A stretch of DNA of 64,000 nt, from contig NZ_UAUU01000008.1 of NCBI RefSeq assembly GCF_900457465.1, positions 372,001 to 436,000 on the forward strand, read 5' to 3'. Of the stretch, positions 21,838-29,856 are shown piece after piece. The position numbers and the translations under genes are program-made. Numbering within the stretch: the first letter of the stretch is position 1; each line of letters starts with the position of its first letter. The notes under the pieces are model-generated. The model saw only the letters and a program-made list of their open reading frames with translations, did not search any database and had not been told where the DNA came from. Origin of the DNA: Sphingobacterium multivorum. GTDB lineage: Bacteria; Bacteroidota; Bacteroidia; Sphingobacteriales; Sphingobacteriaceae.

Positions 21838-22982
21838 GAAAGACTAAAATAAAAAGATATCTTGGACAGCTAATCCTATGTGGTATATTTACCGTAGCTG
21901 TATTCAGCCTCCGGGGGCAACAGCCGGCAGACCTTCATGCGACCGAAGAAACTAAAGATCTGTATCAAACAATCAATTCAAGGCGTGCAAAAGGGATTTC
22001 TGTAGGACATCAGGATGCGCTGGCCTATGGCCATGGCTGGTATAAAGTGAAAGGGCGCAGTGATCTGAAGGATGTGGCTGGTAAGCACCCCACTGTCATT
22101 GGCTGGGAAATAGGGGATATTGAACTTGGTAAACCGTACAATTTAGATTCCGTGTATTTTGACGACATGCGCCGCTACATCGTAGATACGCAAAAACGTG
22201 GCGGTATAACGAGCTTGAGCTGGCATGCCAATAACATCGTGTCAGGCAAAAACGCCTGGGATTGTGCGCAGGACACTGTCGTTCGCTCCATTCTTCCGGC
22301 AGGAAGCAACCACATAAAATACTTAAAATGGTTAGACCGGACCGCGGAGTTTTTGTTAAGTCTAAAGGATAATCAAGGGACTTTAATTCCGGTCGTGCTG
22401 AGACCTTATCACGAACATACCGGATCTTGGTTTTGGTGGGGGGCTAAACAGTGTACACCCGAGGAATATAAGGCGCTCTGGAAAATGACCGTCGATTACT
22501 TTCAGCAGAAACACGGTATCCATCACCTTCTTTACTGTTATTCGCCATCTGAAACCGAAAATGAAGCTGAGTTCTTAACACGGTATCCCGGCGATGCTTA
22601 TGTGGACCTGGTCGCATTTGACTGTTATGTACCCGGAGATGGTACGCCCAAAGATATTGAAAAATACAAAATTGCTATGGCAAAAAATATTGCCATTGTA
22701 ACGGACTATGCCGCCAGATCCGGGAAAATTCCGACAATCGGAGAAACGGGGCTCGAAGGTGTCAAAGATCCGACTTATTTTACCCAGGTGGTTTACCCTT
22801 TGGTCAAAGATAAGGGCTTGGCCTGGATATTATTCTGGCGGAATGCTTATGAAAAGGATAAACCAAATCACTATTATGTGCCCTTCAAAGGTCACCCTGC
22901 TGCTGGGGATTTAAAGAAATTTACCAGAAATCCGCGGTATTGTTTTAATGCCAAGAGGTGTACATTCAGTTGTATATGTTAA
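21834..22982 (+). CDS. Beta-mannanase or mannobiohydrolase, glycoside hydrolase family 26 (second copy)
   Basis: 382 residues with a hydrophobic signal segment (LILCGIFTVAVFSLRGQ). GH26 motifs: SLSWHANNIVSG, LRPYHEHTGSWFWWG with Glu194 as acid/base, IGETGLEG with Glu304 as nucleophile, and NHYYVPFKGHP near the end. It is clearly a paralogue of the preceding gene but differs around the active site (HEHTGSW versus HEFDGDW, VGHQDALAYGHGW versus LGQQDALCYGRHW), which suggests different chain-length preferences. The last about 20 residues, after KKFTRNP, do not look family-like and may be read out of frame. End of the mannan operon. Confidence 0.9.
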   Translation: MRKTKIKRYLGQLILCGIFTVAVFSLRGQQPADLHATEETKDLYQTINSRRAKGISVGHQDALAYGHGWYKVKGRSDLKDVAGKHPTVIGWEIGDIELGKPYNLDSVYFDDMRRYIVDTQKRGGITSLSWHANNIVSGKNAWDCAQDTVVRSILPAGSNHIKYLKWLDRTAEFLLSLKDNQGTLIPVVLRPYHEHTGSWFWWGAKQCTPEEYKALWKMTVDYFQQKHGIHHLLYCYSPSETENEAEFLTRYPGDAYVDLVAFDCYVPGDGTPKDIEKYKIAMAKNIAIVTDYAARSGKIPTIGETGLEGVKDPTYFTQVVYPLVKDKGLAWILFWRNAYEKDKPNHYYVPFKGHPAAGDLKKFTRNPRYCFNAKRCTFSCIC

Positions 22983-23051
22983 TTTAGTATTTAATTAACA
23001 TAATTTTAATCTAATTTACACTCCTTAATATTCATTAACACTTGTTGTTGT

Positions 23052-23059
23052 TAGCTTTG
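23052..23059 (+). promoter_or_regulatory. Putative -7 promoter element
   Basis: TAGCTTTG is an exact match to TAnnTTTG, 21 bases before the ATG at 23080. No good -33 TTTG is seen at the expected distance. It suggests the carbohydrate-binding lipoprotein can be transcribed separately from the mannan operon. Confidence 0.5.
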
Positions 23060-23079
23060 AAACAATAAAAGGTAAACTT

Positions 23080-24621
23080 ATGTTAAGGAAAGTCATATTT
23101 TATGGAATGGTACTGATTGTGGGAGTTTCCATAGCTGCATGTTCAAAAGATGAAAAAACAGAATCAGAGTCAGGGGAGGTTATCGAAACCGGTACTGCGA
23201 TAAACATTAGCTCGATTTCAAAAAGTGGTGCGGTTGAAGGTAGCCAGGAGACTGGAGCGGACGACGATGATCTTATAGCAAACTCCACTTTCAACAGTAC
23301 CGTAAAAATAAACTACGATGGCAATTCGGCCACTATTGAAAATCCAGCTTCCGGGGTTACAGTCACTCAAACTGGAGCTGATGTCGTTGTAAACTCTTCT
23401 GCAAGCGGTGTTGCCTATGAGTTAACAGGCTCAACAACAAGTGGATCATTCAAGATCTATTCGGATAAGAAATTCAAGGTTATCTTAAATGCGGTCTCTA
23501 TTACAAATAACGACGGCCCTGCAATCAATATTCAGTCTGGAAAGAGGGCATTTATCATACTTGCCGACGGGACGGAAAACAAACTTACAGATGCAGCTAG
23601 CTATGCAACATCTGCTGAAGATCAAAAAGGCACAATTTTTAGTGAAGGGCAATTGATATTTTCTGGGACCGGCACATTAACTATTTCTGGCAAAACGAAG
23701 CACGCCATAGCCAGTGATGATTATATACGCGTTGTGGAGGGTACGATCCAAGTTTCCGATGCTATTTCGGATGGCTTACACAGTAACGACGGTATTTATA
23801 TTGATGGCGGGAAATTAAATATCGTGGCAAATTCTGATGGTATTGAAGCTGAAAAAGGTCGGATTATTGTCAATGGAGGGGAAATTACCTTAAAAGTTGC
23901 TGACGATGGTATTGTTGCGTCCTATGAGGATGGGGACGAAACTATAATACCCGATGTGATTATAAATGGCGGAAAAATAAATATCGAAACCACTGGATCA
24001 GGTGGGGAGGGAATTGAGAGCAAGGCGACCCTTAGCATCAATAATGGTGAAATTTACATCAAAGCTATTGATGATGCGATCAACGCCGGGAAAGCAATTT
24101 ATATTAATGGAGGAACAATCGTAGCCTATAGTACCACAAACGATGGTATAGATTCCAATGGAACGATGACTATTACTGGAGGGCATATTTTTGCTATCGG
24201 TGCAAAGAGTCCAGAAGAAGGGTTCGATTGTGATAACAACACCTTTAAGATTACCGGAGGGCTTATGGTCGGCGTGGGAGGAGCCACAAGTTCTCCAACT
24301 GCAAGTGTTTCTACACAGCCCTCGGCAATTTTAAGTGGCGGTCAAGCTAGTCAGATATATAGTGTTCTTGACAAGGACAACAATGAGGTCCTGACATTTA
24401 AATCGCCTGTTTCTTTTTCAACATTACTGATCTCCAATGCTAGCTTTTCAGTAGGTGCATCCTACAAGCTCGTAAATGTATCTTCAGTTGCGGAAGCCAA
24501 TGCGTTTAACGGACTATACTTAAGTGGAACATTTAGCAATCCAACAGTTACCTCATCGTTTACATTATCAGCTATGGTCAGTAATTTAGGAGGAAACCTA
24601 GGACCGGGTGGAGGAAGATAG
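23080..24621 (+). CDS. Carbohydrate-binding beta-helix lipoprotein (Cthe_2159-type domain)
   Basis: 513 residues. The N-terminus is a lipoprotein signal (MVLIVGVSIAACSKD). From about residue 75 to 400 the protein is a series of short beta repeats built on Asp-Gly-Ile and Asn-Gly-Gly turns (SDGLHSNDGIYIDGG, SDGIEAEKGRIIVNGG, DDGIVAS, NDGIDSNG). This is the pattern of the carbohydrate-binding domain family whose prototype, Cthe_2159, is a right-handed beta-helix that binds acidic sugars and cellulose. The C-terminus ends in Gly-rich GGNLGPGGGR. It lies 97 bases after the mannan operon with its own likely promoter, so a link to mannan is possible but not shown. Confidence 0.8.
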   Translation: MLRKVIFYGMVLIVGVSIAACSKDEKTESESGEVIETGTAINISSISKSGAVEGSQETGADDDDLIANSTFNSTVKINYDGNSATIENPASGVTVTQTGADVVVNSSASGVAYELTGSTTSGSFKIYSDKKFKVILNAVSITNNDGPAINIQSGKRAFIILADGTENKLTDAASYATSAEDQKGTIFSEGQLIFSGTGTLTISGKTKHAIASDDYIRVVEGTIQVSDAISDGLHSNDGIYIDGGKLNIVANSDGIEAEKGRIIVNGGEITLKVADDGIVASYEDGDETIIPDVIINGGKINIETTGSGGEGIESKATLSINNGEIYIKAIDDAINAGKAIYINGGTIVAYSTTNDGIDSNGTMTITGGHIFAIGAKSPEEGFDCDNNTFKITGGLMVGVGGATSSPTASVSTQPSAILSGGQASQIYSVLDKDNNEVLTFKSPVSFSTLLISNASFSVGASYKLVNVSSVAEANAFNGLYLSGTFSNPTVTSSFTLSAMVSNLGGNLGPGGGR

Positions 24622-24632
24622 AAAAGAATTAA

Positions 24633-24713
24633 AGTGACCTGCTCAAGCAGGAAACGGGCAAAACGGCCATGGAGCTGATCCATATTTTTATGGTCTCAGA
24701 AGCGACGAACTTA
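24633..24713 (+). pseudogene. Remnant of an AraC-family helix-turn-helix domain
   Basis: About 27 residues reading SDLLKQETGKTAMELIHIF and on to MVSEATNL match the middle of the DNA-binding domain of Bacteroidota AraC regulators. An in-frame stop precedes it, and the expected second helix-turn-helix does not follow. It abuts the end of the UvrA fragment on the other strand. Short but distinctive; probably a deletion scar. Confidence 0.5.
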
Positions 24714-24744
24714 TTCCTATTTTACCCGGCTTTTACGTATAAAA

Positions 24745-25314
24745 TCATTTTTCGGAATGGATATGTTGCCGTAAACAGGCCGCCGTTCGCGAGACAGTAT
24801 CTTTGAGCAAATCGGCAACGGTACCTGTGAACACCACATTTAACGATTTTTGTTTGTCGATAAGGCTATCCACATCAATGGTCTGCACAATGCCCAGTCC
24901 TTCACATGCCTTGCACATGCCCAAAGGATTATTGAATGAAAAAGCACTTGAATAGCCTACAAAGGGTGTTCCCATGCGCGAGAAAAGCAGGCGCAAGGAA
25001 GCATATATGTCGGTAGCCGTTCCTACAGTCGAGCGTGCATTACCGCCCAATCTTTTTTGATTGATAATAATAGGGACATTCAGGTTGTCGATTTTGTCCA
25101 CATCCGGAACGCCGATGTGCTGCAGCCGGTTTCGGATAAAACTGCCCTGTGTTTCGCTGAACTGCCTTTGGGCTTCAGCAACTATGGTTTCAAAGACCAA
25201 AGACGACTTGCCCGATCCGGAGACTCCTGTAAAAACAGTGATCTTTTTCTTGGCGATCTGGAGAGAAATATTCTTGAGATTATTTTGTCGGGCATGTATA
25301 ATGTGACTTGCGTT
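24745..25314 (-). pseudogene. UvrA-like ATPase with large internal deletion
   Basis: About 190 residues where a UvrA paralogue should have more than 700. The frame opens with HIIHARQNNLKNISLQI, continues through the Walker A VFTGVSGSGKSSLVFE, then QKRLGGNARSTVGTATDIYA and FSFNNPLGMCKACEGLG, all typical of the N-terminal part of the UvrA2-like proteins of Bacteroidota. Right after KQKSLN it switches to VVFTGTVADLLKD and CLRQHI, which resemble the extreme C-terminus of the same family. The middle (second zinc module, signature and Walker B regions) is absent. The true start is unclear because an in-frame stop lies at 25315-25317; a frameshift there may hide a few more residues. It cannot be a working UvrA. 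Confidence 0.72.
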
Positions 25315-25368
25315 TCAAGTATAGTCCCTTTTATAGCGCTCCGTAGGTAAGGTATATTTTATGCTGTT

Positions 25369-25726
25369 TTAACTATTTCTTTTAACCACATCGACCATAT
25401 GATCTAAATCAAAGGGTTTTTCAATAAAGTCGTCGGCTTTACATTCGGCGGCGGTTTTTGCAATATCGCTGGCTGTCGATGTCAGGACAGATGGAAGCTC
25501 TTCGGTATCTGGATCAGCTTTGAGTTCCTTGATCACCTCGGATCCTTTTTTACTTCCTTTAATATGGTCATCCACTATAAGAATGTCGGGATCAATAAGC
25601 AAGCTCTTCTATTGGTTCAGTCGTAAGCGATGGAATCACATCAAAACCCTCATCAACTAAGACCTCATCCATGATATTCAAGATATCTTCATTATCTTGA
25701 ATAACTATAGCCTTCTTTTTCGTCAT
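25369..25726 (-). CDS. Single-domain response regulator (one frameshift)
   Basis: CheY-like receiver, about 119 residues when joined. The N-terminal MTKKKAIVIQDNEDILNIMD is in one frame (25726 to about 25605) and the rest, LLIDPDILIVDDHIKGS onward, in another; a one-base error near 25610 explains it. The phospho-acceptor region is DILIVDDHI, the conserved Lys is in DDFIEKPFD and the Ser/Thr in LTSTAS. The first acidic cluster is weak (QDNED instead of the usual DDDED). There is no output domain, so it would pass a phosphoryl signal to a partner. One of four receiver-type genes in the window. Confidence 0.75.
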
Positions 25727-25892
25727 TTCTATTGAAATTTATCGCGTAAATATAGGAAAAAAGCGGATACAAAAAACAGGGGAACGCGCAATTTTCAGTT
25801 CGGAGAAACAGAACAAAAGTAAGGCTATCAGTGAGCTGATAGCAATGTAGGCTATTAGGGGGGGTAGGTCGTCGTTTTTGGCTAATTTTTTA

Positions 25893-25926
25893 ACAAAAAA
25901 AAAACAGATAACATGAATGTTATCTG
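25893..25926 (-). terminator. Rho-independent terminator of the cold-shock gene
   Basis: CAGATAACAT (25905-25914) and ATGTTATCTG (25917-25926) form a perfect 10-base inverted repeat. On the minus strand it is followed by ten T. It lies 45 bases beyond the stop of the cold-shock gene. Confidence 0.85.
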
Positions 25927-25970
25927 CTGAACTTAACTTAAAGAAGTTTTTAAACTTCCTACTTAATTAA

Positions 25971-26162
25971 TTATGCTATTCGCACATTAACTGCGTTAAT
26001 GCCCTTTTTACCGTTTTCTAGATCGAATGTTACAGTATCGTTTTCACGTACATGATTGATTAAACCTGACGAGTGTACGAAAACATCTTGACCGCCATCT
26101 GTTGGTGTAATAAAACCAAAACCTTTGGTGTCATTAAAGAATTTTACTGTTCCTTGTTGCAT
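25971..26162 (-). CDS. cspA: Cold-shock domain protein
   Basis: 63-residue single cold-shock domain, the normal size. It has the two RNA-binding motifs, KGFGFI (RNP1) and VFVHSS (RNP2), and starts [10 protein letters not shown]. Such proteins bind single-stranded RNA and DNA and act as RNA chaperones. The gene stands alone with its own terminator and a long upstream region (26163 to about 26300) that may act as a structured leader, as is common for cold-shock genes. The symbol is used in the general family sense. Confidence 0.95.
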   Translation of the reverse strand: MQQGTVKFFNDTKGFGFITPTDGGQDVFVHSSGLINHVRENDTVTFDLENGKKGINAVNVRIA

Positions 26163-26466
26163 TGTATATATGTATTAAATTATGTATTTATTAGAACGCT
26201 TTTGCAGCATACCTTTCCTTTAACCATACGCGTTAGTAAAGGATAAATCGATCTGTCAACAAAAAATGAAGTTTGCAATTTTTCGTATTGACACTATCAA
26301 TCTGAAAAAGTCAATTGACTTTATATGTTGATAACAGAATAGCAGCTGGAAAAACGAAGACTGAGAAGAATGAGTAAACTCAAAAGTGTCAGAAGAAGTA
26401 ATGGCAGAAGCCTGATTATTATTCAAATGTAGTTATAAATTATTGAAAAACAAAGTTTTTTATTTT
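26163..26466. other. Upstream region of the cold-shock gene, no gene seen
   Basis: Probably holds the promoter and 5' leader of the minus-strand cold-shock gene. On the minus strand GGTTAAAGGAAAGG lies about 50 bases upstream of its ATG. The part beyond 26300 contains short stop-rich frames and no gene that I recognise. Confidence 0.4.
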
Positions 26467-26588
26467 CTTCTGCTAATGTCAGCAAGCGCTAGAGGCGAAA
26501 GAGTTGCCGCCGATGCGGAGCAGATGTTTTGCTGGCAGAGCCATTTGAACTTGAAGATCGTTATGATTTAATAGAGAAAACGTTCTAA
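26467..26588 (+). pseudogene. C-terminal remnant of a response-regulator receiver domain
   Basis: One frame reads LLLMSASARGERVAAD, and a shifted frame continues GADVLLAEPFELEDRYDLI to the stop at 26586-26588. This matches the last third of the receiver encoded at 53462-53818 (MMSASSRGKQIASESGADA, then FLAKPFELDD). The conserved Lys is replaced by Glu (LAEPFE). No N-terminal two-thirds can be found upstream. Confidence 0.6.
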
Positions 26589-26652
26589 GCGTAGTTTTAG
26601 ATTTTAAGGTTGAATCAGGCCACTAGGCGATTGAATGAGTTGGAAAAGCAGA

Positions 26653-26685
26653 AGCGGACCAAACTTAAAGATAGTTTGGTCCGCT
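26653..26685. other. Strong hairpin without a T tract
   Basis: AGCGGACCAAACT (26653-26665) and AGTTTGGTCCGCT (26673-26685) are perfect 13-base complements around a 7-base loop. Neither side has the T run expected of an intrinsic terminator on its strand, although eight A follow at 26691. It may be an RNA structure, a terminator of an unusual type or a relic. Confidence 0.6.
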
Positions 26686-26823
26686 AGGTTAAAAAAAATA
26701 TCATGCATTAATAATTCTTACCCATGTTTTTATTTTTATCCTGCTTTGTTATACGTTAGCTCAACGGTATTTTGAAACAATGCATGCTATTGATTGCGCA
26801 TGGGATTATACCTTGATCAAACG

Positions 26824-27075
26824 CTATGAATGGCTTAACTGTAATTTTCCAATAAAGGGGCGATTATCAACCGTTAGAATAGCTTCTTTAAGGGAATAGC
26901 ATAGCTGGTAGCTTTCGCTCAGTGCCTTTTTGCTAGCTTCTATTTTGTCTTTTTCAACCTTGTCAACAATCCAGGTTGGGTTTAACGGATCGGAATTAAA
27001 TTTGGTGATTAATACGGTAAATCCTTCTTTCTGAGCACTGATTAAAGTGTCTTTTGTGATGTCTACTATTTTCAT
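26824..27075 (-). CDS. Hypothetical 83-residue protein
   Basis: Intact short frame starting MKIVDITKDTLISAQKEGF, with an acidic/basic helical middle (DKVEKDKIEASKKALSES) and ending QLSHS. No signal peptide, membrane segment or motif that I recognise. Codon use and composition look like a real cytoplasmic protein. It stands alone among damaged genes. Confidence 0.55.
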   Translation of the reverse strand: MKIVDITKDTLISAQKEGFTVLITKFNSDPLNPTWIVDKVEKDKIEASKKALSESYQLCYSLKEAILTVDNRPFIGKLQLSHS

Positions 27076-27276
27076 AGTGAGATAATATACAAAAAAAATA
27101 TGAAACAGGATGTGCCAAGTTGAGTTGATGACCTGTTCGACGTCCGGACAATTTTAACGCAAATGTACCTTCTTTTATGGATCCGGCGCTAAAATTTGGC
27201 GATTCAGGCATCGGAATACCCATCGTAAAGCAGCTCACAAAAAAAATTATATGTAACTAAACTTTTTATCTTAATT

Positions 27277-28379
27277 CTATTCTCCATTGAGGTGGTCGCG
27301 CACAAAATTTAGCCAATTCTTAGGATCAATGGTTTTATCAATAAAGACGTCTGGTTGTAATCCGATATCGTCTACAGGGAAGTCCGGAATACGGTAACTT
27401 TTAGATAATCCATAATACAGTTCAATATCGCCCACAAGGAGATGTGACGATATTTACATTAGAAATATCAAGCATCCCTTTTTGTTGTTCGACCGTACAA
27501 TTTTACCTTTTTACTTTGCATGGCAGTCAATAGAAATTGCTCTGTCGTGCTCCCGTTATTTTCATTGATAACGATTCCTATGTTTTTGGGTAGGGCTGAA
27601 TGGTATCCAGCTTGGTTATGTTTACTTTTTTATTGAATAAATCAACATACTCACCTTTATTGGCCTGCAATTTTTCGTAGTAGTTTTTGAATGTTTTTTT
27701 AGACTCCTCGTCAAAATCGGGGTTTTGACTCAGCTCCAACATGCGTTGATTATTTAAATCAGTCGAATAAAATAATGCACCTACGGTTCTGATCGGTTGC
27801 GTGTATAAGAAGGGGATAAGGCTACCATAACTCGCATCACTTCCACCTGGATTATTTCTGACGTCAATAATAAAGTTTTCGGTCGATAAGATGGTTGCTC
27901 GGTTGGCCAATATAAGGCTGTCAATCGCCTTCTTTTCGGATATTTCAAAATCAGGAATACGGAGGTAAACCGTGTTTTCATTTAATTTTTCGAAAAATGG
28001 CTTTGTGGCGTTTAATGGATTCAGGTCCTTTTCGATCGGCTGTTTATGTTGTTCGGTAGCCTTTTTGACGTTCTTTGTTTTTCCAATATAATTTACGCCG
28101 ATATGTCCATTACGGAAGAAACGGATCCATTGATTGAGCAATGTAGCACATTCCTGATTATTGGGCAATTGTTTTACTTTTTTTAGATATAGCGCATTGT
28201 GCAATTCATAAGCATCCCGGCCTTTCTTGCTGATGATGTATTGAAAACCGGCATCATTCTCTTCAAACGTTTTTTTTTACCCACAAAAAATTGGATTCAC
28301 AATTGCAGTTTTGGGCGAAATTTAAGATAGGTAAACTTAGCAATAGCCATAAAAATAGGACGCGTGTGTTCAGGTGCAT
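27277..28379 (-). CDS. S41-family (tail-specific-protease-like) peptidase, several frameshifts
   Basis: About 365 residues when the frames are joined. Signal peptide MHLNTRVLFLWLLLSLPILNF. The core matches the S41 peptidase fold: FIIDVRNNPGGSD, then NIGIVINENNGSTTEQFLL, where the Ser of GSTTEQ is in the place of the nucleophile, and the C-terminal GLSKSYRIPDFPVDDIGLQ and FVRDHLNGE. Frame changes are seen near 28278 (a long A run), 27592, about 27500 and about 27435. It could be a decaying gene or a badly read one; the surroundings contain true remnants, so I do not decide. Confidence 0.7.
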
Positions 28380-28657
28380 AATCAAAATTGTTAATAATTG
28401 TCGATTGCACAAATATAGACTAAAAATGGAAAATACCCTCGTAACCGAACAAAAGATTATTCAGGATGTCAAGGGCCCATTTTTTAGGTATATTTGCACC
28501 AGATCGAAGCTTTGCCATTAGAAAAAAGCTGCAAGAATTATTGAAAAATACAAGGCAATTCCTGCTGCAGGTCCTAGCGATAAAAAGGGCAGCAATAAGC
28601 TTAAAACAACTCAAAAATAGGGGAGTAATAATAACTCAGCCAAATGTAATGCACGAT

Positions 28658-29113
28658 ATGGAATCACTCTTTAACGCATGGAAAACGAGCAGAATGGCTT
28701 ACCTCAAGTTTTTTGAAAACTATTCATTGGAACAGCTCAATCACATTCCGGAAGGATTCAGTAACAACCTGATATGGAATATTGGGCACATCATTGCCAC
28801 ACAGCATAAATTGATTCATATCGGATCTGATGTAAAAGGGCATATTCCCGAAGAAATTTTTAACAATTATGAGTCGGGAACAAAGCCGACAGTCCCCGTA
28901 TCCCAACAGGAGGCAGACTTACTGAAAAGACTGCTCCTTGAACAAATTGAGCCAACTATCCGTGATTTTAATAGCAAAAAATTTGTCACCTATCAGGAAC
29001 GGACAACCGGGACAGGATTTCATCTCACTTCAATATACGACACCTTCGAATGGAACAATTTTCATGAAGGACTTCATCTAGGCTATATGATTCGCTTTTT
29101 ACCCATAGCATGA
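28658..29113 (+). CDS. DinB-like protein, copy 1
   Basis: About 151 residues of the DinB_2 superfamily, a four-helix bundle that often binds a metal with three His. Visible His-containing segments are IWNIGHIIATQHKLIHIG and NNFHEGLHLGY, the usual metal-site positions. I start at the ATG at 28658 because it aligns with the start of the second copy at 56458 (MESLFNAWKTSRMAYLKFF versus MDSLFRAWQKSRMAYLKFF). The frame is open further upstream, to 28466, without recognisable homology. The tail after LHLGYM (IRFLPIA) differs from copy 2 (MSIRKFVVDRQ) and may be altered. Confidence 0.85.
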   Translation: MESLFNAWKTSRMAYLKFFENYSLEQLNHIPEGFSNNLIWNIGHIIATQHKLIHIGSDVKGHIPEEIFNNYESGTKPTVPVSQQEADLLKRLLLEQIEPTIRDFNSKKFVTYQERTTGTGFHLTSIYDTFEWNNFHEGLHLGYMIRFLPIA

Positions 29114-29473
29114 TCAATATGGCAGCTGTCATTCCAGAAGCTAACCCTACACTATTTATCGTAGTAAAACCTTTATTCTTTCATAGATGACGAAAGGCTA
29201 TTTTAAAATAATTCGCAAGCATAGTAAATTGTTATGGATTAACCTTTGCCAATTCATTGCCAATAAATTAAAGTGTTGAAAATAAGGTGTTAAAGTTTTT
29301 TTCTAATCAGTTGCATGTTCGAACACGAACGGTCTTTGTTCGAAAGCGGACAATTTCGGGCAAAAGTTTCGTAGGACTTTATCTACCCCCACGGATGTAG
29401 TTTGGGGATTGGATTCGTGTCCAAAAGTAGCGCAGTTGTATGCCGTCCTGGTAGTTATTTATGATTGTGAGGT
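29114..29473. other. Intergenic region, no intact gene seen
   Basis: About 360 bases between DinB copy 1 and the terminator of the 98-residue gene. It holds the pair of palindromes listed at 29316-29352. I could not find a gene that these would control; a short frame starting MFEHERSLFESGQF runs through them but looks like chance. Confidence 0.4.
29316..29352. promoter_or_regulatory. Twin operator-like palindromes
   Basis: TGTTCG-AACA-CGAACG (29316-29331) and TGTTCG-AAAG-CGGACA (29337-29352) are two imperfect palindromes with the same half-site and 4-base spacers. Their starts are 21 bases apart, which puts them on the same face of the helix. The layout is that of a tandem operator for a dimeric regulator. 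No promoter or gene downstream on either strand fits. Confidence 0.45.
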
Positions 29474-29507
29474 ATCAATGAGGTAGTTGTAAGACTACCT
29501 TATTGAT
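29474..29507. terminator. Hairpin terminator overlapping the end of the 98-residue gene
   Basis: ATCAATGAGGTAGT (29474-29487) pairs with ACTACCTTATTGAT (29494-29507) with one G-T position and a 6-base loop. The stem includes the stop codon of the minus-strand gene. The same structure, with a perfect stem, stands at the same place after the paralogue at 54709. Confidence 0.6.
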
Positions 29508-29796
29508 GTCTATTGCCTTTATGGTAATAAGCGATATTTTTGTTAATCCCTTGCGCCGCATCGTTTTTATCCGGTGATGCCATTGCGGGAGCATATTGCA
29601 ATGATACAATATCAGTGCTGTCCATTTCGGGCATTTTAAGCGGGCGATACCAGGAAGGTGGGTTCGTGAGGTTACCCGTGTTTTTGTGATCAGTCTGTTC
29701 GGTTGATTCCTGTACAGAACGTTGTTTCCAGCGTCTATATACGAGCAGTGCTGCTCCAGCAACTGCAGTGATAACGAGTCCGATTTGTGCTTTCAT
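29500..29796 (-). CDS. Small membrane-anchored protein, copy 1
   Basis: 98 residues with one N-terminal membrane segment (IGLVITAVAGAALLVYRRW) and a polar tail containing NPPSWYRPLKMPEMDS and GINKNIAYYHKGN. The sequence is very close to the protein encoded at 54709-55005, including its flanking DNA. I do not know the family. It is intact and has a hairpin terminator. Probably an envelope protein of unknown role. Confidence 0.75.
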   Translation of the reverse strand: MKAQIGLVITAVAGAALLVYRRWKQRSVQESTEQTDHKNTGNLTNPPSWYRPLKMPEMDSTDIVSLQYAPAMASPDKNDAAQGINKNIAYYHKGNRHQ

Positions 29797-29856
29797 TTCT
29801 TCTTTTTTAAGAATTGAACAAAGTTCCCTTCAAAAAAGTTCAACAAAAAACAAATC

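Noticed and set aside
23320-24300. Repetitive DNA in the lipoprotein gene as a possible repeat array
   Set aside because: The repeats are at protein level (beta-helix turns) and diverged in DNA; not a CRISPR or satellite array.
24638-24651. CCTGCT-CA-AGCAGG palindrome as a terminator for the carbohydrate-binding lipoprotein
   Set aside because: The stem is short, no T tract follows and it lies within codons of the AraC remnant.
27125-27262. Plus-strand peptide containing FGDSGIGIPIVKQLTKK, like a histidine-kinase G box
   Set aside because: Only about 14 residues are suggestive, other kinase boxes are absent and the minus strand gives an equally protein-like frame; too weak to call a remnant.
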